A DNA stretch of 64,000 nucleotides, taken from assembly GCA_023053575.1 (NCBI GenBank), contig JAKZAP010000009.1, forward strand, positions 12,629,869-12,693,868. The letters run 5' to 3'. The DNA is from Branchinecta lynchi (lineage: Eukaryota; Arthropoda; Branchiopoda; Anostraca; Branchinectidae). A program made the translations under genes and the position numbers. The stretch's first letter is position 1. Every line of letters begins with the position of its first letter. Positions 45,020 through 56,708 of the stretch are shown here, one piece after another. The notes below the pieces were generated by a model. The model made no database searches. It was given only the letters and a program-made list of their open reading frames with translations, and was not told the DNA's origin.

Positions 45020-47683
45020 TATATAGATAGGCATGGGCACTGTTCCTGTTTTCTGTTTCTGTTTTTTTCCTCCTGTTTTACTGTTTACTGTTTTCTGTTT
45101 CAGCGACCCAAAATAAACAGAACAGCTGTTTTGAAGCCAACTGTTTTTTTTCTCACCTGTTCTGTTCCGTTTTGGTGTATCCTGTTTTACCCTGTTCCTG
45201 TTTTTTTTTTTACCTGTTTAAACAGCCAAATCTGTTTTTTGGAGGCAACTCGCCTTGTCAGTACAGCAAATCTTTTAACTCAAGATTTCCATCATTTCGA
45301 AATGCGACATTCCAAAAGACGCCAATTGGTCAACCTTACCAGTGACCCATGCAAAATGTGGATGCGAAATTAAATCGTGTTCATATTTTTCGCATCGTGG
45401 ATGCGAAATTAAATCGTGTTCATAGGTTATAGTTTAAAAATCAGAGGTGACAAAAAAACACTGATATTTCAGGTAATCAGATAATGTGATAGATTACTTA
45501 ACATATTTGGTGGTGGACATCAAACAAATTTGATTGTCTAAAGCCCACTGTGTAAAAATTGGGAAAACGGAAACTTAAAGGATGTAGAATATAAATTTGA
45601 GCGGATTCGTAAGATTGAGGTTTGGAATCTGAGTCCGAATCCGAATCCAGCCTGAGAAGCAGAAGATTCGAATCCGGCCAAAAGGACGAATCCTGGATTC
45701 GAATCCGGATTCGGATTCGCCCATCTCTATATCATATATTGTGTACGAACAGCCTAATAACCATTCGCCCTTGACTTTTAATTCATTGGTCAATATGGGC
45801 ACAGTTGCCAGTGTTTGGATGTAGGGGGGGGGGGGGAGTATCACCGGAAGATACATCTATATGGTTTGGGTGGGTCCAAAGACCCATCTGGACATTGATG
45901 TTCATGCATTCCAAATTTCCACCTTAGTACCTGGCATGTTTAGCAAGTTTCCGAATTTGGTCAGGCAATAAATGCACATAATTCGCAAAACGGTGGTAAG
46001 CCTTAAAAATTTAACTGAAAAGCCAAATAATTTTTGCGTCATTTAATTAAACATACTGAATTATTGGGATTGTACAAAGTGAATTTTTTATTTTCCACTA
46101 TCTGCTCTAGTTATGACGTTAAGAATATGTGCGGCCATCCCCACAACGCAAATTCTACTATGACTCGGAAAGTTTTAATCTAAACACAAACGCTGCTTTT
46201 CATTGGGCAGTGGTGAGATTGGTGAATGTTGTTTAGTGCCCGAACAAAAGAAAAATCATAAATCTTTCTCGTAAGGCGTGCAACAAAAATACAAGCCCAT
46301 AGAGGTACCACAAATCGCACGGAAATTCCACTATTTGAAAAACGATTATTCGTGAACAGCAGAACAACGAAGTAACGTCGAAGTAAACGAAGTAGCCTAA
46401 AGCTGTTTTAAGTGAATAAGTGATGGGTAACTAGACTGTCCTATACCAGCCCTTTTAGGTTAAACTTTAAGGGAAACATTAGTCACTGGAGGAATCGCGA
46501 CCAATTGCCCTTGAACCGAGAGTGTATCAGGGTTGAATCTCAAAAGTCACGACTAGACCCCAAGGTTCACAAGTACACCAAGTTTTAAATTAGTATCTGT
46601 CATGGTTCACGAGATAAGAATGCCAAAATAAAACGGTGAAAACCGAGAACGGAAAACCGGCTCTCGGCCGCAAGAGTGGAGTGTTCATAAACGAACTTTC
46701 CACTAAAACCGAACATGTGATCACCAAGAAGGGCTCACATGACGGATTATCTGTGCAGCGAAGTTAAATGTGATTTCAAAAGACTAGTAAATTTCAACTT
46801 CAAAAAGGCTAGAAAGGCTGAAACTAGCTTAGCGACATCACAACATCCGCACCGGTTCATGATGTAAACAAACGATAACTGGAATTCCTGACAGTATTTT
46901 GGCACAACCTCAGTTCTATACGAAAAAGTTGAGATTTTTTCAACTCGATGATGAAAGTGAAACTCCGTTTCACGGATTTTCGCAGAATAGTAGACTCACA
47001 TTCAGCCGAGAAATCCGCGCGTTTTGAGCCTTGTATGACCATGCTCAAAAGAAACCACCGAAGAAAAGCTATTCGGTATTCTGATTGAACATGCATCCCT
47101 CGCGACCCTCCCGTCACAAAAAAAATTACCATCATCACCAACCTGTCACGAAGTGAAGCTTGCTTAACTTTGAGTTTGTATGATCCGTAAACTTTAGTTT
47201 ATTACCAATCACTATGACAAACAATCCAAGTGGAAAGGTGGGCTATGCGAAAATTTGTTGTTAAAACAAACGAAACTTGCATGGCTCATTTTCCATCGGG
47301 AAAAAGTGTAATTCATTGACAGCTGCTGGTATTCTGGACCAAGATATTTCTTGTTCTAACTCGAAAAAAGGCATCTGTGCGGTGCAAGGAAGAGCTATTT
47401 AAGATGCTTCTTGCTACGGGGCAAACTATAGGTGAACTGTGCTATAAAAATAATGAAAAATACGGGAAATCAAATAAAAAAAAACTGTTTTAAACAGCCG
47501 GTTCTGTTTTTTTTCGCCTGTTTAACAGCTGTTTCTGTTTTCGAAGTCATCATTTCTGTTAAAACAGAACAGGACCTGTTTTCAAGTTTCCTGTTTTCTT
47601 TCTGTTTCTGTTCTTATGTGACCTGTTTCTGTCTGTTCCTGTTTGAATGCAAAAACAGAACAGTGCCCATGCCTATATATAGA
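45020..47683 (+). mobile_element. 2.65-kb hAT-like non-autonomous element, perfect 8-bp TSD
   Basis: Element 45028-47675 begins TAGGCATGGGCACTGTTC and ends GAACAGTGCCCATGCCTA (18-bp perfect inverted ends), flanked by TATATAGA at 45020-45027 and 47676-47683. The shoulders are CTGTTTT-rich (45040-45240, 47480-47650). The interior includes a TTAAAGTTTAACTG-end MITE at 46004-46475. No transposase frame is visible. It lies in Ki-67 intron 3. Confidence 0.88.
46004..46475 (+). repeat. TTAAAGTTTAACTG-end MITE (copy 3)
   Basis: Collinear with 38091-38558; right end CCCTTTTAGGTTAAACTTTAA. Nested inside the 45028-47675 element. Confidence 0.7.
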
Positions 47684-47949
47684 CTAATAGAGAGAAGTTT
47701 GTTGTAAACAAACAATAAAACACTTTGACAACCACCCTGAGAAGTGAATCTTATCCTACGAGATGGCCAAAAAGAAAATACACTTAAACAAAATACCGAA
47801 CACAAAATCAGCTCCACTGCTAAATAAACGGTAACATACGTCTGTTTCCGCTGCGAATTGAAGTATATTTGGCTACAGTCTCAAATTTCCAAAGACCAGA
47901 TCCCACATTAGCTAGTCCGTGCGAATAGTTGCACATGTTATACACAGGC

Positions 47950-48816
47950 GGGGGGGGGGGGGGGGATACCAATGCCTTCATAAAGGTTGTCCGTCTGTGA
48001 GCACGATAACTCTAGAACGGAATGAGATATTTTGATGAAACTTGGTGTGAGGATTCTTTGGGTCGAGGGACAGGTCGAGTTCGTAGATGAGATCTGTAGC
48101 GACTGTAGCCCTATATTTAGGGATGGGGAGGGGGTTCAAATTAATTTTACGGGTTAGAAAACACGCTGAACGCGAATACGAAAATTATTTTCTCGCCGGA
48201 CAAGTGGTTCGATCGGAATCGGGCGAACCCGATTCTGAAGTTGATTAGATGTTCAATTCAGGGGTAAGAAGACATGCTGAGTCCCATTTGGCAATCATTT
48301 TCTACCCGGACATATAGTTCGCCCGGAATCCGGCTAAACCCCAAAAATGTGTTATATGTAAAATGTGTATATCTGAGTGGTAAGGAAGCACGCTGGTTGG
48401 CTGAATCCATATATGAAAATTATTTTCTCGTCGGGCAAATGGTTCGCCCAGAATTCGGCCAAAACCTGAAAATTTCAAGCTTATCTAAAGTTGATCAGAT
48501 ATTCGATATAGGGGTAAGGAGATAGGCTGAATAGGTAATAATTGTCCATTTAGAAAGCCTTCTTACCCTTTAAACGACTGTGTCATTTGCTGGAGAAAAA
48601 AAATACTTTAGAAAACCCCTCTCCCATTCTGAAACGTAGGGTTAGACCACGTCCGTGGTCCGTCTACAAACTTAACATGCACATTGATCCAACGCATCCT
48701 CGTACAAAGTTTCAACGAAATATCTGAGCCCTTTAAGAGTTATCATGGTCACACACGAACAGACTAACTCTACGAAGTCATAGGTACCGCATCATTAACG
48801 TTTTCGGATCCCAAGA
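47950..48816 (+). mobile_element. foldback-like element D, degraded, Ki-67 intron 3
   Basis: Starts in a G tract, then GGGATACCAATGCCTTCATA, with the GCACGATAACTCTAGAACGG and GATGAAACTTGGTGTGAGG blocks. CCGGAATCCGG-type units follow. The right end is TCATAGGTACCGCATCATTA then ACGTTTTCGGATCCCAA. A further piece (CGGGATCCCATCGAAACC-like centre) lies at 49660-49855, separated by the inverted MITE pair. Confidence 0.65.
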
Positions 48817-48885
48817 AGCCGCTGAGTTTGCAAGCGAAAAAGACAGCCGCAGCACAGAATCTGTTGCACCTTTCGCTAGCTTTCT

Positions 48886-49622
48886 GAGCCTCGTTTTTGT
48901 TGCATGCTGCAGGTCCACTTCTCGGCCGATTCCGGACTGATTCTTTCTACATCCGTTTCTGCACTGCAGCGCTTCCGAGGAAGACGGCAGCGCCTCTCGA
49001 GAATCACGGACTTGCTCCCCGACCAAGTCCGTGCTTCCCTGCAAGATTTTGCAGCGCTGCCGCTTCAACCAATTAGAAAGTGAATCCAAAAACGCATATT
49101 GTGCAAAAGCAAAGAAGTGCTGCAGCAGCGATGCGGCAGCGCGATTGCAACAAAAAAGAGGCTCTGGTTTGCAAGACTAATGACTGCATAGTATGTTCTT
49201 GGTTCCGTTTGGTAGCCAGGAGTGTCAGGGAGTGAATGGCAAATTCATAAGCTTTCATCAGAAAACCATCTCAACTGATAAATTACAACTTAACATTGCA
49301 CCGGTTGTAAGATGCGATCGCGGGCGGCGGTTTTTGTCGGTAACACCTGAGCCTCGTTTTTGTTGCAATAGCGCTGCCGCATCGCTGCTGCAGCACTTCT
49401 TTGCTTTTGCACAATATGCGTTTTTGGACTCCGTTTCTTCTTGGTTGAAGCAGCAGCACTGCAAAATCTTGCAGGGAAGCACGGACTTGGTAGCAAGTCC
49501 GCGATTCTCGAGAAGCGCTGCCGTCTTCCTCGGAAGCGCTGCAGTGAAAAAACGGATGTAGAAAGAATCAGTCCGGAATCGGCCGAGAAGTGGACCTGCA
49601 GCATGCAACAACAACGAGGCTC
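48886..49622. repeat. two GAGCCTCG-end MITEs in inverted orientation
   Basis: Copies at 48886-49164 and 49349-49622 lie head to head about 185 bp apart and match over most of their length, so the transcript could fold into a stem of some 270 bp. Landmarks: GAGGAAGACGGCAGCGCCTC / GCGCTGCCGTCTTCCTC and GGACTTGCTCCCCGACCAAG. Confidence 0.75.
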
Positions 49623-50177
49623 TGGGCTTGCCCCCGCTCCCCCATGAATATGGACTAGTTTCACCACTGCGTATAGGCGTAAATACACACATGATGAACC
49701 CATATCTTAACTTGGTTTTCTCAGACAATTAGCCATTGGCCTGTTTCTAAATCAAGGAGTCTGGCGAAGACCGGATATTTACATGACAAATTGTCTGGAA
49801 AAATATTATAATTTTTGGGATCCCATCGAAACCTTTGGTCTTGTTCACTAGGATTTTGTCAAACAAAAACGGCTGAAACCACTCGAACTGTTTTGGGAAA
49901 GAAACATTATTTCTTTTATGATGTTAAATGACAATTTCGCACCGTGGCGGAGATAATTTTCAAGAAGTCGACTTCCCTGAAACTGTATGCTATTGAAATT
50001 TAGCTACTGCACCGGACATGTACGACATCCGAATAGTTATGTACAATATTATGAACTATCATAAATCGTCCTTGGTTTTTTGTTTCGTACTTCTGAATGT
50101 ATAAATTCGCCATCCCGCTATTACCTTCATAGTCGGGTTATAAATGTTAATACTGTTTTATTAATTAAAATGCTTAC

Positions 50178-53000
50178 TTGGTTGAACTGCCATTAGAGGG
50201 GTTGACGGTGACTTCTTCAGCATTTCCGAAGACCTCCTCAACTTCAAGATGGAGCTTCTTGACTTCTTTATGCTATGGCTGACTCCCTTGTTAATTGCGG
50301 ATTTCGGTGAACCAAATTTGGACTTGGGGGTTCTGGATCCTTTCTGGGTCGGTGACGCGATAGCGTCTACTGACCGACGGGTGGGGGAGACACCGGATTT
50401 TTCTGGTGAGAATCTGAGACTCGTACGGACTTTTGGAACAGAAGCTTTGGGGGATTCCGGTGCTGGTTTCTCAGAGCCGGATTCCGATTTATCCTTTTCA
50501 AGGCCAGAATCTATGCTTTCTTCCAAAGAATCGGGTTCTTCGTGCTGGCTGGAATCCGGAGAACCCTTAGGACTAAGACTGGAGCGGCGGCTGGATTTCC
50601 GGTTACCGGATTTCGGGGTGCCTTTTTTCGGACTACTTTCCGTCGATACCAGGCTCGTGTCAATACTATCGTCACCAGACAGCTGAATCATCGAGTCTTC
50701 TCGTACTGAAATACGTCTACCAGTTCGAAGAGAGGGGGTGGAAACAGGGGTGATTTCACTTTCCGTGTCTGAAACGGGCTTCCGGCTACGCCGGATTCTT
50801 CCGGGAGAAAGTAGGTTAACAGTGTCATTGCCTCTACTTTTGCTGACTGATTTACCGTTTCCAATGACCGCTTCGCCATCCTTTAGTGTGCTGGGGGTTA
50901 AGGTGGTCACAGTGGGCTGGCTTGGTACTTCCCCACCGCTCACTTCTTCTTCGCTAGAAACATCCGCACTCCCGAACGTAGCAAGGAGGCTATCTACTCC
51001 GGATGTACTCGAGACTTCGAGAACATACTCAGGAGAGGAAAGGGAGAAGGTATTGTCTAGTGTTGCCGAGTGTCCGATCCCTCCATCGCTTGTCGAAGTG
51101 GGTTCGTTTTCTCCTGGAATATATTCAACCCGGAGTTCAAAATCTGTCGCGGTATCGGACATGGTGGAGTCAAACGTTTCTGCTTGTCTTTCCTGATCGA
51201 TGTCAGTCGTCTCGACAAAAATAGTCTCACCTGAAATATCATTCAAGCTGCTGCTTCCCTTGGCTACTGGCTGAACACTCTGCTCACTTTTTCTTTTCGA
51301 CTTTCTCTTCGAATTCTTCTTATCTTCAGATTCGTCCATATCAGCGCGATCATCTTCCTCTCTCGTTGCGTTTCGTTTTCCTTTCCTCGAGCTTTCTAGT
51401 TCCTCATTTTCCCCTTCTTCTATTTCGTTTCTCGGTTTTATAATCTCAACTTGGTTAGGCACGTCATTACTTGCTTTCTCTTCTAGTCCACTTGACTTTC
51501 TTACCGATTTTCGCTTTTTCTTTCCTGATTTCTGACTTACTTCTTCTTGGATTTTTTCTCCGATTACTGTAGGTTCAGAAGGCATGACACCTTTCTCGTC
51601 AAGTGCATCGGAAGCACCCGATTTTCCTTTCTGTTTGTCTGAGTCTTTTCCTCCTTTTTGCTCATGCCGATTCGTTTCGTTCCTATCTGCCGCACGTTCA
51701 ACTACCGGTACGGAACTGTGTCGTCTCTGAACTTGCACTGATGCTTCTGCAGAGACCCGCTCAACCATCGACTTCCTCTCTTTCTTTCTAACCTGTACGG
51801 TCTCCTCTTTCCCTGCTGTTCCAACAGACTTTCTTTCCAATTTCTCGGTAAAGATAGAGGTCCGCTCCACAACTCCTTTTTTATCCATCCGTTCGGACCG
51901 TCTTGGTTCGTCACACGATAGCGATCTGCGTGTGGCCTGAACAAGGTCCACCGTCTCGCTATATTCTTCATCGACAGCTATGTCGAAGTCTAACGATCGT
52001 CTCAGTGGTTTTCCTTTTACTAGATCCGCTGCGCATGCTGATTCCTCTACCTCAAAAGCATTAACATGTTCTGGATCTACGATGTCTTTTCCTAACTGGT
52101 CAGGCACAAACGAGAACCGCTCCTTTCTTGATACTCTTTTCTCTGAAGGAATGTCAGCCAGCTGCTCCTCTAGACTATCAAAAACTGCCCGCACTGACTC
52201 ATCTCCCTTTATCTGCTCAACTCTTTCATTCGGTAACCTTACAATTTCAACGCGTAGAGATTTCTGGGGGGTGGAGGGGGTCAAAGGCCTTCCCGACGGA
52301 GACACAACTCGACGAATGTTTGGGACAGACGTGACTAGAGTCGGGGCGGAGGCCTCCGCACTTTGTAGCTCCACCGTGGATTTGTCGCTAGTAGTGTTTA
52401 ACTCTGGGCCTTCTCCTTCGGGCTTAAGGCTCGAAGAGGGCGTTTCAACAACTACCTCAGTAGTCGATGCCGCTAGATCATGTAACTGTTCCTCTTCTGC
52501 CGCGTCGTCGAATGGTTCGGTGAGACGATCAGACGCATCGTCTAAGGCTTCATCGTTCTTCTCGGGACTCGACTCCGCAATTTCTTTTAATATGTCCGCC
52601 AGTTCCTGCCTGAATCCTGGTTCGAGATTATCTGAACCGCTGGAAGATACGGCTGGGATTAATACATCAGCCACCTGGCAGGATGTTCCAGGCCCCACGA
52701 GTTCTACAGTAGACGGCTCTTTTAAATCAACAGATGCAATGACACGTGTCGGACCCGCCGAGCTAGCATCCACAGCCGCAGTTCTCTCTAAATCTGAAGT
52801 CTTGACCTCAGTAGGGGGAGCAGAGGAGATCAGTTCTGCTGGTGAGTCTACTATAGGGCTGAAGGTGATGAGGTTCTGGTTTATCTGAGAAGCGCCAGAG
52901 GATTGACGTGATAAGCTGGGGCTCTTCCTGCCTGTTGGGCTGCGACGCTGAACCTTCGAGCCAAGGACTTTTGAATCAAGTGCTGTAAGTCTCCTTTCGC
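50178..53000 (-). CDS. MKI67: Ki-67 homologue exon 3: long Ser/Pro-rich region
   Basis: A 2823-nt exon for residues 122-1062, low complexity and hydrophilic. The acceptor TTTTATAG|GC completes Gly122 from exon 2, and the donor CCAA|GTAAGC leaves one base. Many Ser/Thr-Pro sites (for example RRSPTGRKSPS near the start and RFSPEKSGVSPTRRS near the end) suit CDK1 control in mitosis, as known for Ki-67. Basic clusters such as KSGKKKRKSVRKSSG and KRKSKRKSEQS are NLS-like. Near the end, SILK (residues 1038-1041) matches the PP1 docking consensus [GS]IL[RK] about 28 residues before the RVxF site. Read-through past the donor would stop after five codons, so an alternative short form is conceivable. 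Confidence 0.88.
50242..50253 (-). other. MKI67: candidate PP1-docking SILK motif
   Basis: Codons TCC ATC TTG AAG encode residues 1038-1041, matching [GS]IL[RK], in a basic context (KSRSSILKLRRSS). It lies N-terminal to the RVxF motif, the usual order in PP1 regulators that use both. A four-residue match alone is weak evidence. Confidence 0.5.
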
Positions 53001-53033
53001 CTATAAAAGAAGATGTATTTATTTATTTATTAT

Positions 53034-53344
53034 TACCAGCGTGTTCCATCCTACTTACCGTAGTTACTAGGCATGAGGTCACGAATTCTGGCTTTTTGCC
53101 GTCAAGGCTGGAACGATTTTTCTATATTCCAGCAGGATCTCACGCCACGGGCGAATCCGATCAATCACGTTACAGAGATGCGTAGTTACTACGCTTACTA
53201 CGCTCCCGAGCATGGTAAGCAAATAGTAACTATTAGTTACTATTCCGACAAGGTTGGAACGGTCAGCGTAGTAACTTTTCGTGAGGATGGAACGGAAATA
53301 GTAACTAATAGTAACTATTGTTAGAAGGGTGGAACACGCTCTAC
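53034..53344 (+). mobile_element. Harbinger-like MITE, TAC target duplication, 36 bp from exon 3 acceptor
   Basis: Element 53037-53341: left CAGCGTGTTCCATCCTACTT, right AGAAGGGTGGAACACGCTC, flanked by TAC (53034-53036 and 53342-53344). It sits in Ki-67 intron 2, ending 36 bases upstream of the exon 3 acceptor, where the branch point would be expected. Confidence 0.8.
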
Positions 53345-53739
53345 ATGTGGCGTTAAGCTTTCAGCTTGTCGCCACTACTACACAAGTACAAACGGATCAC
53401 ATACACTTTGCACACAGAAACTGACACACTACAAAAGTAAACAAATTTTCAAACTACCAAAGCAACTGAGTAAAATGGGGTGTCGACAATACCACGCTTA
53501 AACGTTTGCATACTGCCTGAATCAACAACTTCTGCTGGCAAACTGTTCCACGGTTCAGTTACCATATCGACGAAAGAACACTGACAAATTTGTTATGGCT
53601 TCGGAGGGTAAGGTTTATAAGGGTGTTGGCGGGTTGTATGGTAGTGACTGAAATTGAAAAATGTATTGGGGTCAAGATCTTCTTCTCCTTTAATTATCCG
53701 AAATGTGTTAATAATGTCACTACGACGAATTCATCGAGA

Positions 53740-54450
53740 CGTACTATCTAATATGTCTAAAAAAGCTCAAGGAAGATATTTGGCCACAATTTTTTTTTTT
53801 GCAGCCGCGATTGAAAACAACGGATGGATCTTCCGCCGGAAACCTGAGAAACAGGCAAAACGAATTCGTTTAAAACCTGCAATCGAAAAACTAAAGTTTC
53901 AGAATCAAGCGTTCTGGTGTATTTCTTGCTGTAGTCGCTTTCATTCAGTATTATTTATATATCTTATTGTCTCCTTTCCCCTATAAAAGAAGATATATTC
54001 ATCGCGACGCATTATCTAATATGTCTAAAAAAGCTCAAGGATGTTTGGCCACATTTTTTTTTTGCGACGGCGATTGGAAACCACGGAATCTTTTAAAAAC
54101 TGCAATCGCAAAAATAAAGTTTCAAAATCAAGCGTTCGAGTGTATTTCTTGTTGTAATCGCTTTCATTCAGTATTATTTATATATCTTATTGTCTCCTTT
54201 CCCCTATAAAAGAAGATCTATTCATCGAGACGTATTATCTAATATGTCTAGAAAAGCTCAAGGAAGATAATTGGCCACAATTTTTTTTGCAGCCGCGATT
54301 GGAAACCACGGAACGATTTCCCACCGGAAACCTGAGAAACAGGCAAAATGAATTCTTTTAAAAACTGCAATCGCAAAAATAAAGTTTCAAAATCAAGCGT
54401 TCGAGTGTATTTCTTGTTGTAGTCGTTTTCGTTCAGTATTATTTTTTCTA
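53740..54450 (+). repeat. three tandem copies of a roughly 220-270-bp unit, Ki-67 intron 2
   Basis: TATCTAATATGTCTANAAAAGCTCAAGG starts at about 53746, 54012 and 54236. Each copy runs through TTTTTTGCNGCNGCGATTG and AATCAAGCGTTCNGGTGTATTTCTTG to TATCTTATTGTCTCC. The open frame over it is a by-product of the repeat. Confidence 0.8.
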
Positions 54451-54802
54451 TCTTATTGCCAGTGTTGTTGCGACTACTATTATTTAGAATTTGTTTGCTT
54501 ACCATTTTTTTGGAATAACAAATACATGAACGGCATCTTGCCTACCTCTTCGCTGACTCCCGATCAGAGAGTGCACTCCAGCACCATGCAAAATCTACTA
54601 CTATATAAATATAAATAAATAAATAAGCCATCAACAAAAAGTCTTCCTTTTTTTAATATCTTGCCCATCGAATCTTTTGACGTTTTCAATTCCATTTTAT
54701 TCACGAGAAATAAATCACTAATTCCCTAGCGGAATATTTTTATGAAATCGGTCTATTTTCTGTAAAAAAAAAATCGGTATTGGACTGCATTAGTCTTCTT
54801 AC

Positions 54803-54956
54803 CTGCCCTTCTCCACCAATCAGGCGGGTATTCAAAACGCAGTCTTCTCGTCCCCACACCGACAATATCCCCCGTCCGGAGTAGAACATCACTTACAGAC
54901 AACGGTCGGTCATTCAATGTAGCTGGATTACTAGGGTCGCAGCTATGACATGATAC
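54803..54956 (-). CDS. MKI67: Ki-67 homologue exon 2: C-terminal half of FHA domain
   Basis: Encodes residues 71-121 plus one base. The acceptor is TTTTAG|GTATCA and the donor GGCAG|GTAAGA. It has no start codon of its own, but the reading continues exon 1 exactly: DPSNPATLND (FHA Asn80 and Asn85 region), then LLRTGDIVGVGTRRLRFEYP. The human domain runs through NPTQVNG and KHGDVITIIDRSFRYE at the same spacing. The 7.2-kb intron before it contains hAT and Harbinger MITEs, LINE fragments and the 58.4-61.4 kb tandem element. Confidence 0.88.
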
Positions 54957-55043
54957 CTAAAAGCAAAGAAGAAATTACTATCACTATTATTCACTTTAGC
55001 CCGCAAAACGAAAATTGTGAAGGAAAGAAGAAGTTGCGTCCGG

Positions 55044-55422
55044 TTCCTCGGCAGAGGCGTTACTAGCCAAAAGGTTTGAGGGGGGGGGGGCATGGTATTT
55101 ACCGATTGGCGGTTAATTTTTACCGACTGCTTTTGGAGATAAAAACAACTATTATTTTCAGAAAAAACGACTGTGTTGACGAAAAATCGGCTGATTTAAA
55201 GAAAAACTACTATTTCCAAGAAAAAAACAACTATTTATACGAGAAACCGACTGTTTTTTTAAAAAATCGACTGTTTCCAAGAAAAAAATCGACCGTTTTT
55301 ACGAAAAATTGCGGCACTTCGCGCCGACACGGCTATTTTTTACCGACTGGCCGACAACATTGCGGGGGGGGGGGGGAGTGGCTTCCCCCCTACCCCCTAG
55401 TCGTGACGCCCCTGTTCCTGGG
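55044..55422 (+). mobile_element. hAT-type MITE with 8-bp target duplication, Ki-67 intron 1
   Basis: Element 55052-55414: CAGAGGCGTTACTAGCC ... CTAGTCGTGACGCCCCTG. Flanks TTCCTCGG (55044-55051) and TTCCTGGG (55415-55422) match at 7 of 8. Interior of repeated CGACTGTTTT words, with G runs near both ends. Confidence 0.85.
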
Positions 55423-55686
55423 TGCTAAGAGCGTGTTCCAATCTTCTCCAAAATAAAACTATTTGCTTACCATGCTCGGGAGCGTAGTTGAAATAAACTG
55501 AAATTCCCTTTTCATAAAATAATTTGTCCCGCACTTCCGAATTGGGTGGTTTAACGTGTTTATTGGTCCCCTTTCTTTATCGACTTTGCTAATTCATCCA
55601 ACTTTTGTGCAGTCCGCATCGATTTTACCGCATTCGGTCCGTCCCTTCGTAGCTCGGGAGCGTAGTAAGCATGGTAAATACGAATC

Positions 55687-55968
55687 TCTGAGCGTGTTCC
55701 ACCCTTCTAACAATAGTTACTATTTCCGTTCCATCCTCACGAAAAGTTACTACGCTGACCGTTCCAACCTTGTCGGAATAGTAACTATTTGCTTACCATG
55801 CTCGGGAGCGTAGTAACTACGCAGCTCTGTAACGTGATAGGTCGGATTCACCCCTGGCGTGAGATCCTGCTGGAAAATAGAAAAATCGTTCCAGCCTTGA
55901 CGGCAAAAAGCCATAATTCGTGACGTCATGCGTAGTAACTACGGTAAGTAGGGTGGAACACGCTCTCT
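55687..55968 (+). mobile_element. Harbinger-like MITE, TCT target duplication, Ki-67 intron 1
   Basis: Element 55690-55965: GAGCGTGTTCCACCCTTCTA ... GTAGGGTGGAACACGCTC, flanked by TCT on both sides. In opposite orientation to the copies at 40314 and 53037. Fragments of the same family lie at 55430-55490 and 56515-56585. Confidence 0.8.
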
Positions 55969-56228
55969 GTAACGTTATTGGCCGGATTACCCCCTGGAGC
56001 GATCCTTCCTTCAACTTGTATTGGCATTGGGTCCGACTTGCTGTCGGTCCCTTTCTTCTCGTCCGCTATCCTTCTTGAATGCTACGACGCTCCTGCACGA
56101 CGCTGCCTGTACGACCTGCACGACGCTGCCTGCACGACTTTGATCATCTCGCCGTACAGTAGCTCCTCATCTCGTATCTTCCGACTGTTGATATCTGCTA
56201 TTTCCTGGAGAAGGGTGGCAGTTTAAGA

Positions 56229-56435
56229 GAGTGGCATGTTCTTCAGAGTTTTCGGGTCGCTAAAGTGTTTGCTGTGCACTCAAAGTGGATGTGCCTCGCC
56301 GTTTCATCCTGATGGTGGCAGAGTCTGCAGTTCGGAGTGTGATGGAGGCCCCAATCAAACAGGGTTTTGTTGAGCAGCAGGGTTGTTGCTTTGAGACGGT
56401 AGAAAAGGCAGGTTTCTTCTCTTGTATTGAAGGGA
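56229..56435 (-). pseudogene. LINE C-terminal fragment with CCHC-type zinc segment
   Basis: Minus-strand frame: TCLFYRLKATTLLLNKTLFD, WGLHHTPNCRLCHHQDETAR, HIHFECTAN. C-x2-C-x7-H-x4-C is the zinc-binding segment found near the end of R1/jockey-type non-LTR retrotransposon proteins. It ends in a stop; the upstream reverse transcriptase is absent. Confidence 0.65.
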
Positions 56436-56708
56436 GACGTGTGGAGTTTGGACTTGTGGGGGGGGGGGGGGGGAGCCCTTTGATATTTTACCGATTTTTG
56501 TGTTTAAATGCGTTCCAGCCTTGAAGTCAAGAAGCCAAAATTCGTCATGCGTAGTTACTTTGGTAAGTAGGGTGGAACACGCTCTAACACAGCTCCGTAG
56601 ACAATTCTACAACAAGAACTTGGTTGAGGCTGAAGGGATACAACGTAGGATGACAAAATTGCGCCCCTGGCAACCTTTCGTAAAACTAGGACAACAGACA
56701 CCCTTGTA

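Noticed and set aside
50161..50177. In-frame extension of exon 3 to a stop (SKHFN) as the normal gene end
   Set aside because: A strong GTAAGC donor lies at 50177 and its phase fits the downstream PP1-motif exon exactly, so the main product should continue. Kept only as a possible isoform.
53654..53986. 110-residue plus-strand open frame
   Set aside because: Falls on a triplicated tandem repeat; the other copies are broken by frame changes.
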